NCBI GenBank assembly: GCA_044464175.1
Contig: JBIQLO010000042.1
Coordinates: forward strand, 1 to 23,305
Origin: JBIQLO01 sp044464175
GTDB lineage: Bacteria > Planctomycetota > Phycisphaerae > Tepidisphaerales > Tepidisphaeraceae
Reading direction: 5' to 3'
Length of the DNA stretch: 23,305 bases
Shown: one piece after another, positions 1-7,259 of the stretch
Layout: each line of letters begins with the position of its first letter
Numbering within the stretch: position 1 is the first letter of the stretch
Program-made: the position numbers and the translations under genes
The notes under the pieces: generated by a model
Databases searched by the model: none
What the model was told of the DNA's origin: nothing
The model's input: the letters and a program-made list of their open reading frames with translations, nothing else

Positions 1-189
1 GACCCGTTTAACGGCAAGCCGCTGAAAGTAGCGGTGAAGGGGGAGGGGCGGGTTCTCTACAGGGTGGGGCCGGAGGGGGTGGATGATGGGGGGGTGGAGA
101 TTTCGTGGAAGAAGCAGAAGGGGGATGTGATTTTCACGTTGAAGGCGGGGCAGGCGGGGGCGGCAAGCCGGGGGCCGACGGGGCCGTGA
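1..189 (+). CDS. C-terminal end of a secreted or envelope-type protein (partial)
   Basis: The reading frame is open from base 1 and ends at a TGA at 187-189, giving the last 62 residues of a protein whose start lies outside the window. It begins DPFNGKPLKV and continues to LYRVGPEGVDDGG. This pattern ('DPF.GKPL ... LYSVGP.G.DDGG') recurs at the C-terminus of many large planctomycete proteins of unknown function, which supports both the frame and the lineage guess. The final stretch (AGQAGAASRGPTGP) is low complexity. No catalytic motif is visible in this fragment, so no function is assigned. The downstream gene is convergent, about 100 bp away. Confidence 0.7.
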   Translation, partial: DPFNGKPLKVAVKGEGRVLYRVGPEGVDDGGVEISWKKQKGDVIFTLKAGQAGAASRGPTGP

Positions 190-286
190 TTGGGGGGCTG
201 TCGGCGAGAGCGCCCGCAGCGGTTTGTGGGCGGGGACCGTTGACCCCATCGCGGCCTCGGCTGCCTACAGCGGGAGAGAAAGGGGA

Positions 287-442
287 TCAGAACAGTCCGT
301 TGGGGGGGAAGAGGGTTCCGGCGGTGACGAAGAGGACGATCAGGCCCAGAAGGACAACGATTGTCGCCACGATGAGGAGGACGGTGTAGACGTTGGTGGT
401 GGGCTTGATGACGACGGGATGATGGCTTGGGGCTCGACTCAT
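287..442 (-). CDS. Small single-pass membrane protein, 51 aa
   Basis: This short frame starts with ATG at 442 and stops with TGA at 287-289. The start has a GGAG Shine-Dalgarno site 6 nt upstream. The peptide has a polar N-terminus (MSRAPSHHPVVIKPTTN) and then one strongly hydrophobic segment at about residues 18-42 (YTVLLIVATIVVLLGLIVLF), ending AGTLFPPNGLF. This is a clean single transmembrane helix with a short tail. It lies on the same strand as, and 94 bp downstream of, a membrane-anchored coiled-coil protein, so the two may be co-transcribed. A 7-bp-period repeat lies in the gap between them. No family is recognised. Membrane location is inferred from hydrophobicity only. Confidence 0.7.
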   Translation of the reverse strand: MSRAPSHHPVVIKPTTNVYTVLLIVATIVVLLGLIVLFVTAGTLFPPNGLF

Positions 443-450
443 GATTCACT

Positions 451-531
451 CCGTTGGCCGCGGACCGTTGGCCGTGGATCGTGCCGGAATCCAAAACTCC
501 CGGCCGAGGGATCCACGGGCACCAGCCAACG
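451..531. repeat. 7-bp-period inverted repeat array (GTTGGCC type)
   Basis: The left part reads in heptamers: CCGTTGG, CCGCGGA, CCGTTGG, CCGTGGA. The right arm (510-531) carries the complementary GATCCACGG and GCCAACG, so the two arms can fold together around a centre at about 481-509. It fills the gap between the coiled-coil gene and the 51-aa gene. Confidence 0.6.
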
Positions 532-536
532 AAAAC

Positions 537-1409
537 TTACAGTTGCGTTCGGACTTCGGTGCGGTTGGCCTGGATTTGGCCAAGCACGGGGCCCTTGAGG
601 TTCAGGCGTCCGACGGCCTGGTTCTGGTCCACCTTGTCCACCACCAGCGTTCCGAGCCACTCCCCTTTCTGGCGGTTGATGACGTTGAACTGCATCCCCT
701 TGGAGACGCCATCGGCGGACCCGACCGAAATCGTGGCGTATTCGATGCCGTTGATGTTCTGCGTGTCGCGGATGACGCCGTTGATGGCGGCGCCGGCATT
801 CTGGGGGACGCTGGTGATCTCCTGCGGCGTCAGGCCGCTGTTGGAGACGATGTCATTAAGCCGCTTGACCTGGGCCTGGGCGCCGGCCAATTGCTCCTGC
901 GTATAGCGCCATTCGCGGGTGGTCTGGTCAAGCTTGTTCTGCAGGTCCGAGACGCGCTCGTTCAGATCGCTGTTCTGCGAGGCGAACTGGTCGACGCTCT
1001 TGCGGAGGGCGACGGTCTGCGACTGGAGCTGGTTTTTGGCGGCCTCTGAGGCGTTGACGGCCGCGGCCAGTTGGGTGTTCTGGAGCGACAGCGCCTGCTG
1101 CTGCCCCTCAGCCTTGGCCAGTTGGGCATCCTTGGCCGCGATCTGCTGCTGGGCGTTGGACAACTGGGCCCGGATCGCCTCGAGCTGGCTTTGGGACTGG
1201 GCCTGGACATCCTTGACGCTGGCCTTGGCGGCCTGGGCGTCGGCGAGGGCCTTCTGGTATTTCTCGTTGGCCGTCTCGTACTGCTCGCGCGCCTGCTTAA
1301 GCGCGTTTTGCGAGGCGTCGACCTTGTTGACAAAGACCACCACCGCCGCCGTTTCCAGCAGCGCGCCGATCACCAGCAGGATCACAAATACTTTCGTCAG
1401 GGCATTCAC
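537..1409 (-). CDS. Membrane-anchored coiled-coil protein with C-terminal beta domain, 290 aa
   Basis: The start is taken as GTG at 1409, because a textbook AAGGAG site lies 6 nt upstream; an ATG 13 codons earlier has no such site. The first residues (MNALTKVFVILLVIGALLETAAVVVFVNK) form one transmembrane helix. Residues about 30-195 are a long Ala/Gln/Lys/Glu-rich coiled coil. Residues about 200-290 are predicted beta-rich (ATISVGSADGVSKGMQFNV, then LGTLVVDKVDQNQAVGRL). This resembles the small beta domain after the coiled coil of MreC-like proteins, but the similarity is by eye only. The likely topology is an inner-membrane anchor with a rod and beta domain outside. It may share an operon with the 51-aa membrane protein downstream. 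Function is unknown; an envelope scaffold role is a guess. Confidence 0.85.
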   Translation of the reverse strand: MNALTKVFVILLVIGALLETAAVVVFVNKVDASQNALKQAREQYETANEKYQKALADAQAAKASVKDVQAQSQSQLEAIRAQLSNAQQQIAAKDAQLAKAEGQQQALSLQNTQLAAAVNASEAAKNQLQSQTVALRKSVDQFASQNSDLNERVSDLQNKLDQTTREWRYTQEQLAGAQAQVKRLNDIVSNSGLTPQEITSVPQNAGAAINGVIRDTQNINGIEYATISVGSADGVSKGMQFNVINRQKGEWLGTLVVDKVDQNQAVGRLNLKGPVLGQIQANRTEVRTQL

Positions 1410-1487
1410 GCTTGGCTCCTTGGACGCAGGGGCGTCCGGCAATAACATCGACCTGCCCCGCCCCCGGCGTGGGCACGGCGCATCCTT

Positions 1488-1515
1488 AAACTAATATGGT
1501 GCAAACACCTGTCAA
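1488..1515 (-). promoter_or_regulatory. Possible promoter for the coiled-coil gene
   Basis: On the minus strand a perfect TTGACA (1510-1515) is followed after 16 nt by TAGTTT (1488-1493). The -10 match is poor. It would start transcription about 70 nt upstream of the GTG start of the coiled-coil gene, and the -35 overlaps the stop of the HEAT gene. Confidence 0.3.
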
Positions 1516-2561
1516 GTTCGGTCCGTTGAACCGACACCCCTGTTTTGCCCGATCTCCAGCAGGGCCGCCGCGGCGGCGACCCGGACATCGGGGTTGGGAT
1601 CGCGCAGGTGGGGCTCCAGCAGCCGCTGGGCGTCGGTTCGCCCGATGGCCCCGAAGGCCAGCGCGGCCAGTTGCCGCTGGCGCGGGTCTTCGCTGCTGAT
1701 TCCCGCCATCGCCACGCCATATCCCTCATCCGACTGCAGCATTCCCATCGCCCGCGCCGCGACCAGGCTCAGTTCCGGGTATTCGCTGACCAGCGCCCCG
1801 CGGATGTGCTCGCGCACGCGCTGGTCCCCCGGCATGGCCAGTCCAATGAGGGCCACCATCCGGTCATCGGGAAAGGCGCTGACGCTGAAGCCCACCAGCG
1901 ACTTGAGCCCCTGTTGATCGCCCAGCCGCCACATCGCCTCGGCCACCTGCAGCCGCACGGCCGGCTTGGCATCCATCATCATCGGGCGCAGAATCCGCAG
2001 GGCGGTCTTGTTGCCGATCTTGCCAAGCACCACCGCCACATCGGCCCGGATGCCCGCCTCGTAGTCGCGCGAGAGCTTTTCCAGTTCATGGCTCAGGTGC
2101 GTGTCGCCCAGGCGGTGGAGGGCGTAGATCGCCGCGACGCGGACGTGGCGGTTGGTTGAGCCGGCCAGGTCCAGGGCCGCCTCGTGCGCCGGGGCCAGCT
2201 GCAGGTCGCCGGCCGCCATCAGGGCGGCGAACTGCACGGCCGGGTCCCGGTCCTTCAGTCCCTGCAGCACCAGCGGGTATTGGGCCTGGTCGCGGGCGTC
2301 GGCCACCGCCTCGATCGCATGTGCCCGCACGAAGGGCTGGTCCGAGGTGGCCGCCGCCTCCAGCACCACGCGCGCCGCGGCCTGCCACTGCGGATTGATC
2401 GCCACTTTCTGCGGCGCCGGATATTTGGGGGGCGGCGAGGGCAGGTCCATCACTTTCTGTCCCGGCGCGCGCCCGCGTCCGGTTGCGCATCCCGCCAGTG
2501 TCATCGCCATGACCAGCAATCCCGCCAGCCCCGTGCCCAGTGTGCGCCTCATTCGATTCAT
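1512..2561 (-). CDS. HEAT-repeat lipoprotein, 349 aa
   Basis: The N-terminus is a bacterial lipoprotein signal: RR near the start, a hydrophobic stretch, and the lipobox LAGC at residues 22-25. The rest is a series of helix pairs typical of HEAT/PBS-lyase-like repeats, for example VRAHAIEAVADA, AVQFAALMAAGDL, HVRVAAIYALHRLGD, IRADVAVVLGKIG, AVRLQVAEAMWRLGD and DVRVAAAAALLEIG. Such solenoids usually bind other proteins. The mature protein is expected to be lipid-anchored outside the inner membrane. No catalytic motif is seen. The chosen ATG at 2561 gives a normal n-region; ATG 2552 is equally possible, and neither has a strong ribosome site. The frame stays open further upstream, but that would bury the signal peptide. 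Confidence 0.85.
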   Translation of the reverse strand: MNRMRRTLGTGLAGLLVMAMTLAGCATGRGRAPGQKVMDLPSPPPKYPAPQKVAINPQWQAAARVVLEAAATSDQPFVRAHAIEAVADARDQAQYPLVLQGLKDRDPAVQFAALMAAGDLQLAPAHEAALDLAGSTNRHVRVAAIYALHRLGDTHLSHELEKLSRDYEAGIRADVAVVLGKIGNKTALRILRPMMMDAKPAVRLQVAEAMWRLGDQQGLKSLVGFSVSAFPDDRMVALIGLAMPGDQRVREHIRGALVSEYPELSLVAARAMGMLQSDEGYGVAMAGISSEDPRQRQLAALAFGAIGRTDAQRLLEPHLRDPNPDVRVAAAAALLEIGQNRGVGSTDRT

Positions 2562-2760
2562 CGCCTCGAAAACGGAAGTTCGCCGGCCCCCTTGATCAGC
2601 TCGACCCCCCATATTAGGGGGATTGTTCCGAAGGTCCAACGCGCTCTACGCTGCATGCACAGCTTGAGGCTGAAAGGAAGGGATGGGACCGCTCCGGTTC
2701 CGCCCCGGTTTCCAGTCTCCGCTTCATGTCATTCATCCGCGGAAAAACGGAAGGAGAAGA

Positions 2761-4707
2761 ATGAAATTCCATCTCTCTTTGCGGCAATTGCCTTCTGGCG
2801 GCCGTCATCCGCTGGACCTGCTCTGCCTGTGGCTCTCCACCGGCGCATTGGGCCTGATCGCGGCGGCCGACCAGTGGTCTTACCATTCCACGGACCTCCA
2901 CCTGAGCGTCCTGCGCCCCTGGGATCGATTCGTCTTCATGTGGCTGATGCTGGCGATCAGCCTGCTGGCCCTTTTGCCGGGCGTGGCGATGTCGTCCCTG
3001 CTGATGGCCAGGAACCGTCGCCGCAGCGCCTGGACGGTTTTCATCCTCAGCCAGATGCTCGGCTGCCTGTTTCTGGTGGGGGACCTGCGGATTCACCGAA
3101 TCACGGGAAACCACCTGACCTATTATCTGCCGTTCATTTTGCAGCCGCAGGTGTTCGTGGAAGCGGGCGGCCTCCAAGCCATCGCCCGCCAGATTCTCAC
3201 GCTCGCCTGCGTTCCGGCGATACTCCTGGCGCCGCTCATCCTGGGGTCCCGCGCCCTGGTTAATTTGCTCCGCCGGCGCTGGCACCCGCCGCACCGCCGA
3301 AGACTTCTGCTGGCCCCGCCGGCGCTCTATGCGACGGTCATTATGGGAGCGGCGATGGTTCAGGTTCATGTGCGATCCTTTGGCCAGCTCAGCGAGTTTC
3401 TGGAGGCCGCTCCCTTTGATCTGTCCCGGATCGGCCTGGGCCCGACGCCGCCGGACCGCCATCCGTTTGAGGAGGCCTTGAATCGGGCGCTTCCCGCCTC
3501 AAGCCCGGTGGTGTCACAGTGGAAACAGAGCCTGGCCCATCCCCCGCCCGCCGATGCCCACGCCCGTCTGTCGCGCCAGAATCCGCCGAATGTGATCATT
3601 CTGGTGGTGGACAGCCTCCGCCGCGACATGCTCAGGCCCGAGCTGATGCCCCACCTCTACGCTTATGCGCAACGGGGGATGGTTTTTGACAATCACCGGC
3701 CGGGAGTCAACTGCACCCACATGGCCATGTTCGCCATCTGCTACGGCCGGTATCCGATGTTCCGCAGCCCCGTGCTGGATCATCACATCAAGCCCCAATT
3801 GCCCGCCGTGTTCAACCGCTCCGGCTATGAGACCACCTATTTCCAGGGATACGATGATTCCCAATTCCACCGGATGTGGGAGTATGTCGGGCCGGGCGGG
3901 GGATTTCAGCAGACCCTCGTGCGCCGCCATGGCGACCGCTGGGACCGGGCGGATTTGGATATTCTCAACACCATTCGACGGAAAATTTCGCGGGCCGACC
4001 GCCCCAAGCTTTGCCTGGCGCTGCTCAGCTCCGTTCACTTTCCCTATATCTATCCGCCGGAATTCAAGAAGCGCCGCCCCGTTCTGGATCCCCGCGTCAC
4101 TCCCATTTCCGAGATCGACTGGAAGTCCAAACGCAGGGCCCTGTTTAACCACTACAAAAATGCGGTCGTCTACATGGACCACCTGCTGGGAGCGTTTCTT
4201 GACGGGATTGATTTAAGCCGCAACCTCGTGCTGATTCTGGGTGACCATGGTGAATCGTTCGGGGAGGATGGGTTTATCACCCATGGCGGCCCGATGTCGA
4301 GCATTGTCATGAACGTCCCCTGCGTCTGGCTTGGCGCCGGTGTGCCCAACCGCCGCATCCGCGCCCTGACGCAGCATGTCGATCTGCTGCCCACCCTGCT
4401 CCATCTGGTGGAGGGCAGGCCACTGCCCGTCAAGCATCTCCAGGGATTCGACATCCTTTCCCAAAAGACGCCACGGCGTTTCCATCTGGCCTGTCCGCCC
4501 AATGACAATAGCAACGGCATCAGGTTCGTGGTTTGCGGCCCGGAGGGGCAGGCGGAATTTTACTGGTCACGGCAGCACCATCGCATCCGCTTTGAAGGAG
4601 AGGTGACGGCCAAGGGGCGCTTGCACGCCTACGACATTCCCGCGCCGGCCCGGGCTTCGGCGATTGCGGATGAAATTGTTTCAATCCTGAGGCTGTGTTC
4701 CCACTAG
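2761..4707 (+). CDS. Membrane sulfatase/alkaline-phosphatase superfamily enzyme (LtaS/YejM-like), 648 aa
   Basis: The start is ATG 2761, with GGAG closely upstream; an ATG 78 nt earlier lacks a good site. The N-terminal half has about four or five hydrophobic helices (residues roughly 15-40, 55-80, 90-110, 140-165, 180-200). A globular domain starts with NVIILVVDSLRRD, where D284 is the first metal ligand. NCTHM follows at about 317-321, with T319 at the usual nucleophile position. GDHGES at 494-499 with H508 completes the second metal site. The layout matches membrane-bound sulfatase-fold proteins such as LtaS and YejM. These transfer or bind phospho-headgroups at the outer face of the inner membrane. 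The substrate cannot be read from sequence. The gene ends 2 bp before the convergent PLD-like gene. Confidence 0.85.
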   Translation: MKFHLSLRQLPSGGRHPLDLLCLWLSTGALGLIAAADQWSYHSTDLHLSVLRPWDRFVFMWLMLAISLLALLPGVAMSSLLMARNRRRSAWTVFILSQMLGCLFLVGDLRIHRITGNHLTYYLPFILQPQVFVEAGGLQAIARQILTLACVPAILLAPLILGSRALVNLLRRRWHPPHRRRLLLAPPALYATVIMGAAMVQVHVRSFGQLSEFLEAAPFDLSRIGLGPTPPDRHPFEEALNRALPASSPVVSQWKQSLAHPPPADAHARLSRQNPPNVIILVVDSLRRDMLRPELMPHLYAYAQRGMVFDNHRPGVNCTHMAMFAICYGRYPMFRSPVLDHHIKPQLPAVFNRSGYETTYFQGYDDSQFHRMWEYVGPGGGFQQTLVRRHGDRWDRADLDILNTIRRKISRADRPKLCLALLSSVHFPYIYPPEFKKRRPVLDPRVTPISEIDWKSKRRALFNHYKNAVVYMDHLLGAFLDGIDLSRNLVLILGDHGESFGEDGFITHGGPMSSIVMNVPCVWLGAGVPNRRIRALTQHVDLLPTLLHLVEGRPLPVKHLQGFDILSQKTPRRFHLACPPNDNSNGIRFVVCGPEGQAEFYWSRQHHRIRFEGEVTAKGRLHAYDIPAPARASAIADEIVSILRLCSH

Positions 4708-4709
4708 CG

Positions 4710-5267
4710 TCAGTCTCGGCCCTCCAGCGGCACCGGGCAGACGGCCTTGCGCCGGCAGTTCCGGCAGCGGTCTCCCTCCCACAGGCGGTTGAACTGTTCC
4801 TGCACGGACTCGATGAGCGGCTCGGAGCGCGTCCAGATGCCCAGTTCAAAATTCCGACGCCCCTGTCCCTTGGCCCCCAGGCCGGCCCCCGTCAGGTTCG
4901 CGCTGCCCAGGTACATGGCGGAGGAATCGACGATGACCGCCTTAGCGTGCAGCCGCGGGCAGCGGCGGATCGTCAGTCCGCGCGGCAGGCGGCGCTTAAG
5001 CTCCCGGAGCGCCGGCCCGCTGGGGGTGCCGGCGTGGAGCAGCCGAATTTCCACGCCTTTGTCGGCCAGGCGGCGGAACACCTCGATGATCGACTCGGCC
5101 CTGGCCCGGTCTTTCGGGACCAGCATCGCCTTGAAATCGGCGGTCATGATCTCCAGGGACACCTCCGCCTTGAGGATTCCCTCCCGCACGATTCGCTGGA
5201 AGTGCCCGTCATCCACGACCAGCTCCGCCTCGCCCCGCGCCGTCGATGGAATCACAGGCAACGCCAT
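4710..5267 (-). CDS. Phospholipase D-like protein with a single HKD motif, 185 aa
   Basis: The PLD signature is clear: H107-x-K109-x4-D114 (LHAKAVIVD), followed by GSANLTG at 121-127 and E141. Only one HKD motif is present, so the enzyme would work as a dimer, as in Nuc-type nucleases and BfiI. The C-terminus carries C168-x2-C171 and C177, a possible small metal site or the end of a zinc ribbon. No signal peptide is visible, so a cytoplasmic nuclease or phosphodiesterase is more likely than a secreted phospholipase; this is inference. The start ATG 5267 has AAGGA 4 nt upstream. The gene lies downstream of the JmjC-like gene on the same strand, 101 bp apart, with a heptad repeat between them. 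Confidence 0.8.
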   Translation of the reverse strand: MALPVIPSTARGEAELVVDDGHFQRIVREGILKAEVSLEIMTADFKAMLVPKDRARAESIIEVFRRLADKGVEIRLLHAGTPSGPALRELKRRLPRGLTIRRCPRLHAKAVIVDSSAMYLGSANLTGAGLGAKGQGRRNFELGIWTRSEPLIESVQEQFNRLWEGDRCRNCRRKAVCPVPLEGRD

Positions 5268-5312
5268 GTGTTCCTTATCGGCCGAGTCGATGCCGGGGGC
5301 GCAGCGGAGGGG

Positions 5313-5368
5313 AGAAAATCCGAAATCCGAAACAGGCAGGGGCCAGGGCTTAATTTTGGATCTTTGAC
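5313..5368. repeat. 7-bp-period repeat array (AAATCCG type)
   Basis: Eight consecutive heptamers run up to the base before the stop codon of the JmjC-like gene. On the plus strand they begin AGAAAAT, CCGAAAT, CCGAAAC and end GCTTAAT, TTTGGAT, CTTTGAC. The second arm is a degenerate inverse of the first. The unit resembles the array at 12961. Confidence 0.6.
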
Positions 5369-6148
5369 TCAGGCCTCCGCCCGCCATCGCTCCAGTTCCG
5401 CCTCGTGGGGGCAGAGCGGGCCGTCCTTGAGGCGCAGGCCGCCGTGGGAGAGGTTGATGCTCAGGGTGACGGCGTCGTCCTGCCCCAGCACCCAGTGCGG
5501 CGTGAGGAAGGCGTTCCAGAGCATCGAGCCGGGCGGCATGTCCAGTTCCACGACATCCGCCTTTTGCATGTCGGCCGGCGGCGCGAACCACTCGTGATAG
5601 TTTTTGTGGCCGTCGAAGAACTTTCGGCGCGTCTCGGTCGGCGCCCAGCGATGGGGGTCTTTGAAACTGCAAAATCGCTTGGTGCCGTATTGCTGCCATG
5701 CCAGCACGTGCGAGAAATCCATGTGATAGCTGCTGGCGGCTCCCTTGCCGCTGATGAAGATGATGGGATAGCAGCGGTTAAACACAAACCCATTTTCGCT
5801 TAACAAGTTCCGCCAGCGGTCCATCACTTTTTTCTCGAATCCCTCCAGCAGCCCGCCCGGTCGGTCGAAGTTGGCCAGCTTGAAATGCGCCATGGCGAAG
5901 GGCTCCTCCATCACGCGCTCCAGGGGCAGGGCGCGGATGTGGGCGCTGATGTCGGTCGGGTTGCGTTTTCCGCCGCCGGAATTGACGCTGATTCGCGCAT
6001 CGGGATCGAAGCGCATCTCATCGATGATCCGCTCCAGCGGCGGCAGTTTGTAGTCAATGCCGAATGCCGCTCCCTCCAGGAGGAAATTGTGAATCCCATC
6101 CCACCGCCGCTGAAAATCATCCCACGTCCGCACCGTCTGGTTGTTCAT
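5369..6148 (-). CDS. JmjC/cupin-like Fe(II) oxygenase-type protein, 259 aa
   Basis: The start ATG 6148 has AGGAG about 6 nt upstream. The core has a double-stranded beta-helix metal signature: H142-x-D144 in SSYHMDFSHVLAWQQYGTKRF, and a distal histidine H218 in LTPHWV. This fits the HxD...H triad of Fe(II)/2-oxoglutarate-dependent cupin-like (JmjC, cupin_8) proteins. The PPGSMLWNAF segment before H218 also fits that fold. The substrate is unknown; relatives hydroxylate proteins or small molecules, and some are catalytically inactive. It is divergently placed from an AraC-family regulator, which is therefore its likely controller. The PLD-like gene follows downstream. Confidence 0.75.
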   Translation of the reverse strand: MNNQTVRTWDDFQRRWDGIHNFLLEGAAFGIDYKLPPLERIIDEMRFDPDARISVNSGGGKRNPTDISAHIRALPLERVMEEPFAMAHFKLANFDRPGGLLEGFEKKVMDRWRNLLSENGFVFNRCYPIIFISGKGAASSYHMDFSHVLAWQQYGTKRFCSFKDPHRWAPTETRRKFFDGHKNYHEWFAPPADMQKADVVELDMPPGSMLWNAFLTPHWVLGQDDAVTLSINLSHGGLRLKDGPLCPHEAELERWRAEA

Positions 6149-6180
6149 GACCGGCTCCTGTTGCAACGATCAGTCGTGCC

Positions 6181-6199
6181 GTCCGCCCCGGCGGCGGAC
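6181..6199. promoter_or_regulatory. Inverted repeat in the divergent jmjC-like/araC-like intergenic region
   Basis: GTCCGCC and GGCGGAC flank a 5-nt centre. The site lies 33 bp upstream of the JmjC-like start and about 95 bp upstream of the AraC-like start. It could be a regulator site or an RNA hairpin. No further evidence. Confidence 0.3.
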
Positions 6200-6292
6200 A
6201 TGAGGTAATTTTGACGCCTAAGGCCGAAAACACCATGGATTTCCAGCGCAATTATTTGCACTTTTGGCGCATCACCTCCACAATCTCCTTCC

Positions 6293-7105
6293 ATGAAACC
6301 CGCCCGGGCCGGCCAGCGTTTTGAGCTCTTTTCCATTATCCACCCCCGCCACCCGGCCGACGCCCAGACCCCCGGCCTCCCCAGCGTCAACCAGGACCTG
6401 CACCTGATTCAGATTCTCAACGGACGGGGCGCCCTGCGCTTCGGCGGCCAAACCTGGGCGCTCGAGCCGGGGCGGGCCTTCCTCATCCCGCCCCTGACTT
6501 CCTACACCTTCACCAAACTCCGGGGCTGCCCGCTGGAGATGGTCAATTTTCATTTTCATCTGGACCTGGAGGGGGGCCTGCCGCTGCTGGCCGCCCGCGA
6601 CATGCCGGCCTGCTTTCCGATTCCCGCCCAAGCCGCCCGCCGGCTGCGGACGCTCGCGCGGCGCTGGCGCGACGGCGATGCCCTGGCGCGGTTGATCCTC
6701 GGCGGTGAAGCCCATGGCCTGATCGCCGACTACGTGCACCGCCTCTCTGCGCCCAAGTTGCGCCCCTCGATCCGGGATGAGCCGATCGTCCGCCTCCGCC
6801 AGTGGATCGACCAGAATGCTGACGGGCCCTACGACCGCCGCCTGCCGGCGCAGGTGGCGCACCTGAGCGTCAGCCAGATGAACCGCCGTTGCCGCGCCCT
6901 TTTTGGCGCATCACCGCGCCGCCTCTATGAGCAGCGCCGGCTGGCCCGCATCCAGGAGCAGTTGCGAAACACCGATTTGTCGATGGGTGAACTGGCCGAG
7001 CGTTTCGGCTTCGGGGACCCCTTCTACTTCTGCCGCTGGTTCAAAAACCAGTGCGGCGCCGCCCCCAGTACCTTCCGCCGCAGCAGCCGAATGGTGAAGC
7101 TTTGA
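6293..7105 (+). CDS. AraC-family transcriptional regulator, 270 aa
   Basis: This has the two-part AraC design. The N-terminal ~140 residues form a cupin-like sensing domain (QILNGRGALRFGGQTWALEPGRAFLIPP; PLEMVNFHFHLD). The C-terminal ~100 residues carry two helix-turn-helix units: LPAQVAHLSVSQMNRRCRALFG, then the family signature LSMGELAERFGFGDPFYFCRWFKNQCGAAPSTFRR. The cupin part usually binds a small ligand, often a sugar. The start ATG 6293 has no strong ribosome site. It is transcribed away from the JmjC-like gene with 144 bp between starts, so control of that neighbour is the simplest inference. Confidence 0.9.
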   Translation: MKPARAGQRFELFSIIHPRHPADAQTPGLPSVNQDLHLIQILNGRGALRFGGQTWALEPGRAFLIPPLTSYTFTKLRGCPLEMVNFHFHLDLEGGLPLLAARDMPACFPIPAQAARRLRTLARRWRDGDALARLILGGEAHGLIADYVHRLSAPKLRPSIRDEPIVRLRQWIDQNADGPYDRRLPAQVAHLSVSQMNRRCRALFGASPRRLYEQRRLARIQEQLRNTDLSMGELAERFGFGDPFYFCRWFKNQCGAAPSTFRRSSRMVKL

Positions 7106-7259
7106 GCCAGTGCTTATTTCGCTCCATGAAACGGCCGGGTGGTTACGCTGCTTCCATTGCGGCCGGCAGGTATTCCGCCGGGCAGCAGCAGAACACATTC
7201 GCGCCGGCTGATTCGGCAACAAAGGCGATCATCCGGGCCGCCGTTCATTTCTCTCCCCC

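Noticed and set aside
6260..6915. 15-mer TTTTGGCGCATCACC occurring at about 6262 and 6902
   Set aside because: The second copy is in the conserved coding part of the AraC-like gene (LFGASPRR), so a shared regulatory site is not supported; chance is likely enough.
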